Below, piece after piece: positions 45,111 to 56,282 of a stretch of DNA of 64,000 bases. The notes under the pieces were generated by a model that saw only the letters and a program-made list of their open reading frames with translations, ran no database searches and was not told the DNA's origin. Each line of letters starts with the position of its first letter. Positions within the stretch are counted from its first letter, which is position 1. The position numbers were made by a program, and so were the translations under genes. Source of the DNA: Micropterix aruncella (lineage: Eukaryota > Arthropoda > Insecta > Lepidoptera > Micropterigidae); NCBI GenBank assembly GCA_944548615.1, contig OX155963.1, positions 15,404,442 to 15,468,441 of the forward strand, in the 5' to 3' direction.

Positions 45111-47150
45111 GACATAGTCCTAATCATCTCAGGGTGTGTCAAAATATATATTTTCGTCTTAATTATTTTAGCGCGTTCACAATACTTTCCCTATTGCGGA
45201 AAAAGTAAAATTAATACAGACAACCAGTTCGAAGATGTGACGACACACCTAATATTGTCGACGGGATTGCGATATGTCCACAAGGTAGAGACAAGAGATG
45301 AACTAGAATTAAATCCGCCTTGAGAAATAGCAGCATCAATAACAAACAGACATAAGTTCAAGAATAATCTTAAGGGAGGAGGCTGATTCATAAGGCCAAA
45401 AAAACATGTTTTTCATGTTTTGTTTTTACTTAAAGGTAAAAATCTGATCAGGAATCTTTTATATCAATTTGATTATCATTTGTAAGTTTTTATTTTGTAA
45501 TAGTAAAAAAAACTATTTTTGGGATATTGAATTGCAAATGTTTCTATCGCTGCAGAAATTCCGGTATTTGCTTGAGCCAATAATAGCGAGCGTAATTTGC
45601 CTAAAACAAAAAAAATAAACTAAGATATTAAATTTCACATAATATGTATTTTGTAGATGAACTAAAAAAAATCCAAAATTTATCATTCATATAATTTTTC
45701 AAGGATTTAAAGAAATAAAATCGATTTTCGCCTGAAAATTTTGCCTCATTTCTTTTTCTTCTTCATAAAGAAAACGATTTTTTTCTTCTTTCTTTTCTTT
45801 ATATAGAAGAGAATTTAACGATCTTTAATTTTTTTTATGGAAGAACTCGATCGGCCAAGTGGTTTTTTATCACCGGCGTAATACTGAAAAATGTGGTTTT
45901 GAGGAAAACGAGTTTAAAGTTTTTTTTAAAGAAAAGTAGTAAGTTTTTTACACTTACAGCAATCTGAGACTATCAACTATTCCAGAGGTAAAAGACTCAT
46001 GAATAGATTTCAACGTTAAGTCAAAAAACAAACTTGAAAACATGTTGTTTTAGCCGTCTAAACCAGGCTCCCCTTTAAGACACATTTAATGTTAATTATT
46101 GTCTACGTTAACAAAAATTGTTCAACGTCTCCTATTGTGAGGTATGACATTGAAACCACTGTAGATATAATTCCGTTCGGTATAATTCATTTAGGAACAA
46201 AAAGAAACAATTATATTTACAAACCCTCACAATCGACTGCAACCCCAGCATATTCAAAGCAACCCCACAAAGTGGATCCACGCCAATTGCATTAATAATA
46301 AAATTAGCAAATGTTAGTACAAAGCGAATTGAAAAGTGCTTTTTGTAAAACTCCCTTTTGCATTTTAAAACAACAGTCCTCGGAATGATTACACCGCTAT
46401 TTGATTTGGGAACTACTTTAGTAGGATTATCGAAATGTACACTCATGTGCATAATTCAGGTCATCAAGTGAATAAAACTATATTAAACTATAATTATGAT
46501 TGAGCTATTACAATTGTACCAATACCTCAGCTAAGAATCGTGAGGGCCGTTAAAGAAAGTGAACTATTTTATTTATAAATATATTTATTAAATTGTGAAC
46601 TATATATTATATTGTGAAAGTGAACTATTTTATTTACTATGGAATACTATGGCCATTACTATGCACAATTCTATTGAATATACTACACACTTACTATAAA
46701 ATACTATGGCCATTACTATGGAATAGATTCTTTCGGGCTCCAAAATAATCTGTGAATGAAATATTTGAAATCTAATTGCTAATATGCCAAATGCATTCTC
46801 AAAAATACGCCTGGCACGTACTTTTCGGTGGCTCTATATTAACATGTCTACTCATCCTACCTACTCTCAATGGGAAAGCGTCGCCGCGTCATCACGACGA
46901 GTACTTAAGGCATATTTCTTAAACTAAGGAAGGAAATAGTGTTTTTTTTATGTTTCTTCCTCCATACGTGGGTAGTTGCGAATTTCGGGTTCAATTTTAA
47001 TTCAGTCAATAAATTTATATTGGTTAATATCCATCTCTTTCTAAGCAAATCTTTAGTCCATTCTTAGCGTTTTTATTTCTTTTCTTCATTTGAGAAATTA
47101 CCATTAAAGTCAGAGCGTTTGTGTCCGTCATCATTGTACCGATGAACTGA
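45111..47150. other. AT-rich stretch without a recognised gene
   Basis: Pyrimidine-rich patches at 45740-45810. At 46546-46740 cagaaagtgaactattt-like and tatggccattactatg phrases recur, a small local duplication. No gene is supported. Confidence 0.5.
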
Positions 47151-47164
47151 GTGTACTGATAGAC

Positions 47165-47262
47165 TGAGAGGCGGGGCCGACGCCCCTACACACGTCCGGC
47201 CAAATCCGGCCGCGCCTTCAGTCCAGATCTGTCCGGCCGGGCCTCATCGTGTGTAGGCCGCA
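47165..47262. repeat. GC-rich inverted repeat island
   Basis: cctacacacg at 47185-47194 is the reverse complement of 47248-47257. The 53 bases between are very GC-rich (gtccggccaaatccggccgcg ... gtccggccgggcc). It stands out sharply from the AT-rich surroundings and may be a small MITE. Confidence 0.6.
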
Positions 47263-48105
47263 TTAGACGAGTGTTACTCGTTTAATCTAGCATAAGTTCA
47301 GCCCGCGAACTTGATCATAAATGGACTAATAGTCTGGTGTTCTGCCGGAAAACTGATCGTTTATCGCATTGCCTGATGACTGATGGATCAGTCAGTTCAA
47401 GATCAAGGTCGCGGACTGAACTGATGCCAGATTGAACGTGTAATACCCGTCTTAGGCCTGTATCTAGAGGCACAATTGTAGTGTAAAATCCTAAAATAAT
47501 AGTATTATAATAATATTTTTCTAAAAAAAAAAACAGAAAATAGAAACGAAGGAAAATTAATACCCCTACCGTTTTATCCCTACTAGTCGTGAGAAAAATA
47601 ATATTCATTCCTTGGTTTTTTATTTTACATCAACTGTATGGGAAGAGTTCAAGATCCTTGTCACGATAATTCACAAAGCGATGGATCTAGCACGTACTGT
47701 TTGAAATAAATTGATAGAAAATCCGAAAGACTATAGAAGGTTTTGACTATGATTGAAACTAGTAGGCACCAACAATTTGTGGTCAATCTATACGAAATAT
47801 CAAACGAAATATCAAACATTACAACAATCTATACGAAATATCAAACATTACATTATCGCGTCATCGCGGTTAGTAACAGCTCGCGTTTCCTTGTAACTTT
47901 TAAATTAATATCTATCTCGCAAAGTAGTTTATTAAAGTTAAAAAGGTGAAAGTTCCAAGAAGAACAATCGGGACGTCCACTGGTGATAAAATTGTGAAGT
48001 TTCCTGCTATATTCGATGAGTTACAGTGAGTTTAAAACTTGGAAAATATCTTTATATAATCGAGTAACTGAAACTGTGGGTATACAATTTAATTTGCTCA
48101 GCTTG
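47263..48105. other. AT-rich stretch without a recognised gene
   Basis: The phrase tatacgaaatatcaaac recurs at 47790-47850. No gene is supported. The 5' end of the LINE that follows may lie somewhere in this stretch. Confidence 0.45.
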
Positions 48106-48123
48106 CGCGTCATATGACGCGCG
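48106..48123. repeat. 18-bp perfect palindrome
   Basis: gcgcgtcatatgacgcgc reads the same on both strands. It is followed by an AP-1/CRE-like, CpG-rich stretch and then the tRNA-like sequence. Confidence 0.85.
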
Positions 48124-48198
48124 AGGCACGCCCACTCCAAACGTCAAACGTCTCACATCGACCGTCAGCCGATGTATAAAACCAACGCTCAGCGAGCG

Positions 48199-48290
48199 CA
48201 CCGCATAGCTCACCGTGGCTCTGTTATCTACGGCGTTCGTCTCTAAATATAGGAGACCCTAGTTCGAATCCTGCTATCATCCGTTTTTTC
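48199..48290 (+). promoter_or_regulatory. tRNA-like Pol III promoter sequence (SINE head or tRNA relic)
   Basis: An A-box-like tagctcaccgtgg (48206-48218), a good B box agttcgaatcc (48261-48271) and a run of six T (48283-48288) have the spacing of a Pol III gene. The acceptor and T stems do not pair properly, so it is not a working tRNA. It lies about 390 bases before LINE ORF1. Confidence 0.4.
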
Positions 48291-48679
48291 TTTTCACGGC
48301 TAAAATCAATTCAGCTAATTTTAAGCGAAGACACAAATCTCAGATGGTCTGTAAAGAAAAAAAAATATATACATATGAAATTCGACTACCACCATCTACC
48401 GGAGTATTTATAAACTATCGACGTCTGCTGACCGTAAACAGGGCTTACTTGGCAGCGATTTGATAAACTGTCGATAATATTGCGATTAAAACAGACAATT
48501 TTGAAATACGTAAATAAGATCAAATCGTGCTACCGTATGAAGGGGTGGCTTTGACTATCAAAACACAACATAAAAACGGATGACCGACAGATGGTGAATG
48601 AAATAAATAAAACGTAATCTGCTTCCTCTACTACTGCCACTGTCAATCTACTAGCACCATCTACGAAAATATCGTCACC

Positions 48680-49759
48680 ATGAATTGTAAAAAATGCACG
48701 AAACCTGTTCTTAAAAAAGAAAAATTATCTTGTGTTCATTGCAGAGAGCACTTCCACTATAACTGTGTGAACATGCTAAGAATGACTTTTCAGGGCCTCA
48801 CGGAGAAGAAGTTGTCCCAATGGCTTTGTGAATATTGTAGTTCTTTAGATCCTAGACCAGCAAAAAATTCAGGTCCAGATAATCTACATGTCTCGCCCGC
48901 AGTAACTCCAAATCCAACTCCAACTGGAAAGGCTTCTCAACTGGCTCAACTGACACCAAAATCCGACCTAATCGATATTACGGAACTTACTGAATTAATT
49001 GATAAGCATTTAGTGGACTTTAAAGCCACGATAGTTTCCTATATTGATGAGAAAATGAATAAATTGTGTAAGAAAATGGAATTAATTAACAAACAAAACA
49101 AAGACATACTAGAAACTACCGAATTCCTAGCCAATCGTTACGATGATATTAATAAAAGGTTGGGTGATTTAGAAACCGAAAATTTAAACATACCAATACT
49201 AAAGAAAACTAATCTGGAACTGTTGGAAAAAATATCGCTCCTACAGTCTCGATGGGATTATCAGGAGCAGCAACAACGATCCTCCAATATTGAGATACGT
49301 GGAATCCCGGAACGCCATGATGAGAACCTGACAAACATAGTTGGAAAAATTGCGACGCTCACAAAATGTTCCTTCACTACTTCGGATGTATCGTCTATCT
49401 CCAGGGCAACAACCAGAAAGTCGGATAAAAAACCGCGACCCATAATTCTAAAACTTGTAAATATTAGTAAAAGAAATAGTTTTTTGCAGGCAGTAAAGAA
49501 TTACAATAAAACATGTGAAAATAGTAGCAAAAAATTGAACACCGCGGATCTCGGTCTTTCAGGCAATGGCACGGTTCCTGTGTATGTCAGTGAACATCTC
49601 ACACAGAAAAATAAATATATTTTTGGAAGGGCGAAAATGGTCGCCCGAGAAAAACTATATAAGTATGTGTGGATAAGTAGTGGTAGAATTTTCATGCGTA
49701 AGGAGGATGGAGTGCAACTAATCTTAATTAAAAGTGAGGCATCTTTTTTATCATTATAA
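48680..49759 (+). CDS. LINE ORF1 protein (PHD-like zinc finger, coiled coil, FP-like C-terminal domain)
   Basis: 359 residues, intact. Residues 3-53 have the C4HC3 spacing of a PHD finger (C3, C6, C18, C21, H26, C29, C50, C53). Residues about 95-200 are rich in L, E and K with heptad spacing and probably form a coiled coil for oligomerisation. Residues about 207-260 start NIEIRGIP, the RNA-binding fold start of many LINE ORF1 proteins. The C-terminal part VPVYVSEHLTQKNKYIFGRA...YKYVWISSGRIFMRKE matches the domain shared by insect LINE ORF1 proteins and the baculovirus FP protein. The start has good context (tcaccATGa). Likely role: packaging the element's RNA. Confidence 0.85.
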   Translation: MNCKKCTKPVLKKEKLSCVHCREHFHYNCVNMLRMTFQGLTEKKLSQWLCEYCSSLDPRPAKNSGPDNLHVSPAVTPNPTPTGKASQLAQLTPKSDLIDITELTELIDKHLVDFKATIVSYIDEKMNKLCKKMELINKQNKDILETTEFLANRYDDINKRLGDLETENLNIPILKKTNLELLEKISLLQSRWDYQEQQQRSSNIEIRGIPERHDENLTNIVGKIATLTKCSFTTSDVSSISRATTRKSDKKPRPIILKLVNISKRNSFLQAVKNYNKTCENSSKKLNTADLGLSGNGTVPVYVSEHLTQKNKYIFGRAKMVAREKLYKYVWISSGRIFMRKEDGVQLILIKSEASFLSL

Positions 49760-49821
49760 CCATCATAATATTATTTGTAAACCTAAATTTAAATAATGTC
49801 GCAAAAAATATTTTATCACTG

Positions 49822-50394
49822 ATGAATTATCCCGATAAATTCGTATACTTTCCTACCCTAATTATTCCTTTAAAATATTGGGTAGTCCTACCATTATTTT
49901 CTATACAATGTTATTTTATACTGATACTTACCAATTATTTTTGTTATTATTTTATATTCAGTCGTATGTTACCACTAATAATATTTATTACTTTTATATT
50001 CAATTACATTTATAATAAATCTATTGCTATTTTAATTGTTTTATATTATATGATTACAATATATTTAAAATTTTATCTTTTATCTACTGTTTCTATTTTG
50101 TTACTCTCCGGCGAATATTTTTATAAACATTTCTTAATGATTATCTCAAAATTTCTACCTAGATACAACGACCCCAGAACACTGTTTAAGAGGAACAAGA
50201 GGACGCTTGAGTTACACATTATACTCAGATTGAATGTCTTTGTTGGTAGCGAAAATATGATCATTTTTTACATTCTATATTCTCTTGGTTCAAAAGTTAT
50301 ATTGAAAAATAACCTACATTCAACCTTGCACACATTCTATGCACTATTCCGGCACATATATCACTCGTGCGTGTGGATAACATGGATATTATAA
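49822..50394 (+). CDS. Hydrophobic open frame between LINE ORF1 and ORF2, doubtful
   Basis: 190 codons open in a third frame, starting 62 bases after ORF1 and overlapping the ORF2 start by 28 bases. The product would be rich in F, I, L and Y with several membrane-type segments in the first 120 residues, and more polar and basic after that (RYNDPRTLFKRNKRTLELH). T-rich DNA avoids stops to some degree, so the frame may be accidental. An extra ORF with membrane segments is not a usual part of this LINE class. I cannot assign a function. Confidence 0.3.
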   Translation: MNYPDKFVYFPTLIIPLKYWVVLPLFSIQCYFILILTNYFCYYFIFSRMLPLIIFITFIFNYIYNKSIAILIVLYYMITIYLKFYLLSTVSILLLSGEYFYKHFLMIISKFLPRYNDPRTLFKRNKRTLELHIILRLNVFVGSENMIIFYILYSLGSKVILKNNLHSTLHTFYALFRHIYHSCVWITWIL

Positions 50395-52736
50395 GCTTCT
50401 TAGATTCCAACCATGTCACTGTAACTTCGGACATAAATACGTGTAGATCCATAATGTCGGAAAAATGTAGCTTAAAAATACTGTCCTTAAATATAAGAAG
50501 CATTAATTGTAACTTTGATAATTTGATTCTCATGCTTCAAGATCTGCAGTCTGATTTAGATATCATTATTCTATCAGAGGCGTGGATAGGAAACTCCTTT
50601 GTAGAGAAACATATCAAGGGTTATTCAACATTCTACACGAAAAATAATTATACACAAAACGATGGAGTTATTGCTTACGTTAATCATACCATTCAAAATG
50701 CTACAGTATCGGAGGTGAAACTAGAAGGGGCCAACTGTCTGCAGATAAACCTTAACAACACAATCAACATTATTGGAGTTTATAGAAGTCCATCTGTCTC
50801 TAATATTTCGATCTTTTTAGAGACGCTTGATAATTTACTGCGTAAAAACAAATCTAATGACCTAGTTCTTTGTGGGGATTTTAATATCTCATTATGTGGC
50901 AAAAAACATAATCAAATTAACGATTACTTAGAAGTAATGTCTCTTCATGGTTTGCAGTGTCTGGTAAATAAACCTACAAGAGGAAACAATTGCCTTGATC
51001 ATGTTATGTGTCGATCAAAGCTACAATCGGCCTCAATAATATATGAAACGGCAATTACTGATCACTATCCCATTATGGTTAAATTTTCCCAGTATAAAAC
51101 GGATACAGCCATTCATAAAAAAGGATTTAAGAAAAACAAAACAGATTTAGGAAAGGTACTTTATGACCTGGGGCAGGTTGATTGGTCTCACCTATACAGT
51201 GCAACTAATGTAGACTCTGCTACTGAGTATTTTGTCAAAACTTTAACCTCGATTGCCGATAAAAACACATGCACCCAATACCATGTGACAACACACAAAA
51301 ATAAAAAATTAAAGCCATGGATTTCCGACGGACTACTGTTTTGCATCCGTCGACGAGATAAACTACACCTAGCATCAAAAAATAACCCTCATAACTTAAG
51401 TTTAAAAACCAAATTTGTAATTTATAGGAATTTATGCAAACGGTTAATAAATAAAACCAAAGAAGACTACTACAAAAATAAAATTGCTGAAAATAGCAGT
51501 GATTCTAAGAAGGTTTGGCAGCTAATCAAGGAAGCAGCTAACATTTCCAATAACATGCACACCATCGATAAGTTAGTCATTGAAAATCGAGTAGTCAATG
51601 CCCCAGAGAATATGCAAGAAATCGTAAATGCATTTAACACGCACTTTGCCAGTGTAGGTTCAAAACTGGCACACAAAATATTAGATCGAAAAAAAATCGG
51701 CCGTGAGGACAAAAACTTTACTGAAGGGATACCTACTACTGTGTTTTCCCTAACTCCAACATCGCCAAATGAAGTTTGTAAAAGCATTAACTCATTAAAA
51801 CAGTCTCGTTCCTCAGGTATGGATGGTCTAACTAGTGATATTTATAGAATTGGAAAGGATTATTTAAGCTCACCGATATCATTTATAATAAATCTAAGTT
51901 TTAAACTAGGATTATTTCCAACAAGACTTAAATGCGCAAAAATCGTACCTGTTTTCAAGTGCGGCGATAAACTCGATGTAAATAATTATAGGCCCATTTC
52001 ACTACTGTGTACTCTCTCTAAAATCATTGAGAAAGTTGTTAAAAATAGGCTAGTAGAATATCTGGATATCAATAGTCTTTTATCGTCCAACCAATATGGC
52101 TTTAGGCAGGAAATGGGTACGGCTGATGCTATTGCAGAGGCCACGAAAACCATAACAGCGCTTGTCGACAAGGGAGAGAAATGTCTTGCTATTTTTCTCG
52201 ACTTATCCAAGGCGTTCGATACTGTATCTCATGATATCCTTTTAAAAAGACTACTGACCATAGGTGTAAAAGATCAAAATTTGAAATGGTTTGAAAGCTA
52301 TATATCCGAAAGGACGCAAATCACTTCGATCGCTGATACTTCCAGCGACGTGAAAAGTCTCTCATACGGCGTGCCACAGGGAAGTGTTTTGGGGCCTATT
52401 TTATTCCTTATATACATAAATGACCTCTACAACCTGACGCCCAGTAAAGCTATATCATTTGCAGATGATACGGTAATCATCTTTAACGGCAGTAGCTGGC
52501 AGCATGTTTTCTCAAAGGCCAATAAAGAAATGGACATTGTTAAAGAGTGGCTGGATGACTCACTACTCACACTTAATACCGAAAAAACTAAGTACTTAAC
52601 TTTCAGCATAGATAAGAGAGGACAACCACCAGATGCCAATTCGATAACTATTCATCAATGCATGAACCGTCAATGCAATTGTGAGCCATTAAAAAAAAGT
52701 GCTGTCCTTAAAATACTTGGGCATAGTCGTAGATAA
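50367..52736 (+). pseudogene. LINE ORF2: endonuclease and reverse transcriptase, frame broken near its end
   Basis: 789 codons. The AP-type endonuclease occupies residues about 35-240, with LNIRSI (41-46), SEAW (E71), VYRSP (Y139), CGDFN (169-173) and TDHYPI (231-236). The reverse transcriptase follows: NNYRPISLL, NQYGFR, FLDLSKAFDTVSHD (motif A aspartate about 612), YGVPQGSVLGPILFLIYIND (motif B), FADD (698-701), LNTEKTKYLTF. At 52710-52713 there are four A's where three would keep the frame, and the reading moves to the next frame. All catalytic residues that I checked are present. Confidence 0.9.
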
Positions 52737-53319
52737 TAAGCTGAGATGGGCTGATCATATAGACTTATTGTCTTCAAGGATCAGACGTCTGGCATACATA
52801 TTTAAAGATTTAAGGAATATTCTAGACCCCAAAACATTAAAAACTACCTATTACGCCTTATGTCAAAGCATTTTGAGTTACGGGATCATTGGGTGGGGAG
52901 GTTGCTCCAAAACAATTATCCATCAAGTAGAGGTAGCACAGAAGTTGATAATTAAAATTATCACCCGTAAACCATACAGATACCCGTCAGAAAAACTTTT
53001 TGAAGAGTTCAGTGTACTTGAAGTAAGGCAACTTTATTTAAAATTTTGTCTGGTTTTTATTCAATTTCAAATTAAGAGAGCGCCCACACAACAAGCACAC
53101 CGAACAAGGCGATCCGTGGCGGATATGTTAGACGTCCGTCGAACGAAAACATCTTTTGGTCAGAGGCATCTTATGAGTATAGGCCCCAGGATATACAACG
53201 AATTGGATGAGTCGATAAAAATCGTATACAGTAAAGACCAATTTAAAAAACGGTGTCACAGGTGGCTTATGAATGAAGGTCGGGATATTAGCCACCAAAT
53301 ATTTGATATTCTTATATAA
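52699..53319 (+). pseudogene. LINE ORF2 C-terminal part, continued in the next frame
   Basis: It continues directly after the extra A with YLGIVVDNKLRWADHIDLL, then KTTYYALCQSILSYGIIGWGG, then VEVAQKLIIKIITRKPYRYP, then FGQRHLMSIGPRIYNEL, ending FDILI. This matches the C-termini at 18.2-18.7 and 62.9-63.5 kb. The methionine at the listed start is not a real start. Confidence 0.9.
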
Positions 53320-53971
53320 TTTAATTTAAATAAATTAAATAAATTGAATTACTATTATTATTATTTTATTAAATCGCTATTCTTGTTTTTCTCTTTTTTT
53401 TAATTGAATTATATTGAAATATATATTTTAACTTGTAACATGGACATTTTATATATAATTGTATCCTCGGACTATTTAAATATGATTCTTTAAATATTTA
53501 TTCAGATATAATTTTTTCCTTTATTTCGATTCATTAATAATATTTTTATATTTTATTGTATTTATTACGACATTATATTATTATTATTCAGTTTAATTAT
53601 TTCACCATTTACTGAATGTTATTTTTCCAGCACACTACAGCTACATTTAAATCACACTACACTACACTACAGTTACATCACACTACACTCAAATTACAAT
53701 GTTTATTATTATTAGTTAATTTTTTATATTATTTGATACCTAGCATATCTTTTAAATTAAGTATTCTAAAGTATGCACAAGCCACTCTACTTGGTACGCT
53801 TGCCTTAGTACGGGCCTAGGCCTAGTTAGGCGGCGTTGATTTTAAAAAATTGGTCTGCGGTGCTTTCTATTTTGCTATTATTTACATTTAAGCCTATATT
53901 GTTAAACTTACAATGTACTGCCATAAAAAATGTGCTTTTCTTTAATAAATAAATAAATAAATAAATAAATA
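53320..53971 (+). promoter_or_regulatory. 3' UTR of the LINE, with a palindromic box
   Basis: The box gcctaggcctagttaggc at 53814-53831 contains the palindrome ctaggcctag. It recurs in the minus-strand LINE fragments at 14266-14283 and 17819-17836, each about 115-130 bases from the tail. Conservation at fixed distance suggests a role in recognition of the RNA 3' end by the reverse transcriptase. That role is inferred. Positions 53628-53690 are a short cactaca repeat. Confidence 0.6.
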
Positions 53972-55065
53972 GAAGGTGCTGATTATAACTGACATATAGA
54001 AATTAGCACAGGATAAAAAATAGGTTGCTCACGCCTGCTAAATATGTCTAATTGCTGAGAAATGATCAAATAAGTGGTATTGTTTAAGCTGCAGAGCCGT
54101 ATTCGCTATTAATCTAAACCCCGCTATAGAAATGGAAATTTTATCGAACAACAAATTTAATATCAACGAAAAATTAGTCTTCTGCTGTGGCGCCCTCAAT
54201 GTTCGTAGCCAAACAGATGCGGCGCCCTCGAGCAGTTTAATCTTTGTATTACGGTCACTTTGGCACACAACGGTAAGACCACTTGCCAACGTTGCCGCGG
54301 GCTGATGAGCTCAAATCTCCCATTAATTATTTAACATGCGCTCGCTATGAAACCCCCCTTCCTAGTCATATCGTGAATATTGCGCTCTGTGAAGAAATTA
54401 AAGAAGGCTTTCATATTACCTGACTTAAATGACGATACAACACGACTATCGATCCTTCCCAGCAAAACTATTAGGACTCGCTAATCCGAATCCCAAAGAA
54501 CTGCTTACTGCGCTAAATTGTAATTTCATGGTATTTATTAGTCTGTTTGAAAAGAGTGGACTACCGGGCGTGGCTCGAGGACCTTCAAGACCACTGTGAG
54601 CGTCCCACAAACCGGGCTCCTGGGACAGCTTAATATATCTTTTCATATAGCAGGCGGTAACTACAGGATCAGCCGCCGTCCCAGGAGACAAAAAAGAAGA
54701 AGAAAAGATAGACTACCTTCAAAGTAGGCGTATCCCTAAATTTCTGTCTCTTTTGCGCCGGTCACACTAGCAAAAATTGTACGTATAAGCTATCCATATT
54801 GAATATAAATATGTTTAATGTAGCGTACCAACGTACAAATATTATTTGAAGTAGGCGAGTAGGGACGGTTATATAGCCCTTCTTAATTCCTTAAACGCTG
54901 AAATATATTTTGTATATAATATTTATTTTGTATATCCCTTTATCAGATAAACAGGCAACTCACAGTTATCTCATTGTTATCATAAATAGGTACTTTGTTT
55001 TACGTAGTTATTACTTTTACAAGCTTTTATTTACCTTGCATTACATACTATGTATGTTTTTTTAG
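53972..55065. other. Stretch without a recognised gene
   Basis: Two minus-strand frames (83 and 81 codons, at 54038-54289 and 54446-54691) lie in less AT-rich sequence without known motifs. If the exon at 55066 is real, this stretch would be intron. Confidence 0.4.
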
Positions 55066-55382
55066 GTCAAATCTTGCAAGCTGAATCAAAACCATTTTTA
55101 TCCCATGAAGTTGAAATTTTACATGTTGGTTCAGTTTCGATGACAGTGCATTTTTATGATGAGCATGACCTGATTCTACAACCAGGATCGGCTCCTGATG
55201 AGGCTACTCTTCCACGGTCCACAGCACAGACACACAATGACATGGCTGCAGCAGCCATGTCAGGGGCTGCTCCCAGGGTTGGTTTTTTTTACGAGTGGAC
55301 TCCTCGACGGTTAACAGCACATAAACAAAATGTTTATGCGCATCGAATTATGAGTTCGCTTTCAATGAGGGACTCATTAACG
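55066..55382 (+). CDS. Candidate internal exon of a host gene, unrecognised protein
   Basis: The exon is bounded by a good acceptor (tatgtttttttag, ending 55065) and a usable donor (acg|gtaaat at 55383). It encodes about 105 residues including HEVEILHVGSVSMTVHFYDE, EATLPRSTAQTHNDMAAAAM and FYEWTPRRLTAHKQNVYAHR. Composition is balanced, unlike the chance frames nearby. The donor falls between codons and joins in phase with the exon at 56283. I do not recognise the protein. A viral or transposon origin cannot be excluded. Confidence 0.5.
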
Positions 55383-55754
55383 GTAAATAGCACAAACTAG
55401 AAATTATGTATAGCATCCAATTATAGTAGCTTGTACTAATTTCCACATGACATTACTGCTGCACCCTAGGTTGACTCGGGACAAAGCATTTTAATAAAGG
55501 CTTGTTTTTTAAAATGTGTTTTTACTATCAACTTATTGATACTTTTTTATTGTCACCTAATTATCTCACTTACTTCCTAGTTATTATGGATCGTATATAG
55601 TAGATTTAATATTCAATGGCCAATTAAATTCGTCTGTAATGGCCAATTAAACCCGGAATAATATTTGAAATTATTAAATCTATAAATCTGGTTTTTGCCT
55701 CTGATTTATCGCTCATCGATGTTTTCTCATTTATCTCAATTTATTGCATCGTAA

Positions 55755-56244
55755 ATGTTCACATTTCTAGCAAACCTAATTTACAGACGTTTCACATCGA
55801 AATATCATTCTTGTAATATGTTCATGGATGAGGGGCATGGGCGGCGATATGTACGACGGAATAGTAAGTTTTATAAAAGCAGGCGTTTTGCAGTCAAACC
55901 GCGCCGCTTCAAGCAGATATCACGCTCGCGCTGTCGTGCGTCGCGTCGTACGTGCCGCGCGGACACTTCTGCACTTTTCTCCGCACATTGTGAGGGCGGT
56001 CGAGTATTTATGCTCTCCTCCCGTCGAGATACCTCGCATCCCCTTCCACCCCCGCTCAACCCCTTTATGCTGGAGCGATGGCAGAAAAATATGTGTTTAC
56101 CAGCGTCTCTGTCGGACATTAAAATGCACGTACGAGACGAGAATGCACGGCCGTTTAAAGGCTTTATTGCAAGCACGTGCTTTTCAGATATCCGTCTGGA
56201 AAACCTACTTTGTTGGCAAAAATATGAATTGCGGCATTAAATAA
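55755..56244 (+). other. GC-richer block open in two plus frames
   Basis: Between about 55830 and 56220 two overlapping plus-strand frames (161 and 138 codons) and one minus frame (101) stay open in sequence with many CpGs (cgctcgcgctgtcgtgcgtcg). Products are Arg-rich with no known motif. It lies in what would be the intron between the two candidate exons. It may be a CpG-bearing regulatory block, an alternative exon or an inserted fragment. Confidence 0.3.
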
Positions 56245-56282
56245 TATTATACTATTGCATCGCCACTAATCTATTTTTACAG

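Larger units (their letters stand above)
48660..53971 (+). mobile_element. Nearly complete two-ORF CR1/Jockey-like LINE
   Basis: In order: ORF1 (48680-49759), a 607-base spacer, ORF2 (50367 to 53319 with one frame change), a 3' UTR and an (AAAT)n tail at 53944-53971. The 5' end is not determined. A weak candidate duplication (atagaaggttttgactat at 47733 against atagaaggtgctgattat at 53970) has three mismatches and may be chance. Fragments of the same family are on the minus strand at 14.1 and 17.7 kb. A relative is at 61.4 kb. Confidence 0.85.

Noticed and set aside
48199..48290. A functional tRNA gene
   Set aside because: A box, B box and T-run are present, but the acceptor stem and T stem do not pair, so it is a tRNA-like promoter or relic.
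47733..53988. Target-site duplication of the full LINE (atagaaggttttgactat / atagaaggtgctgattat)
   Set aside because: Three mismatches in 18 bases do not fit an element whose ORFs are almost undamaged. It may be chance, so the 5' end is left open.
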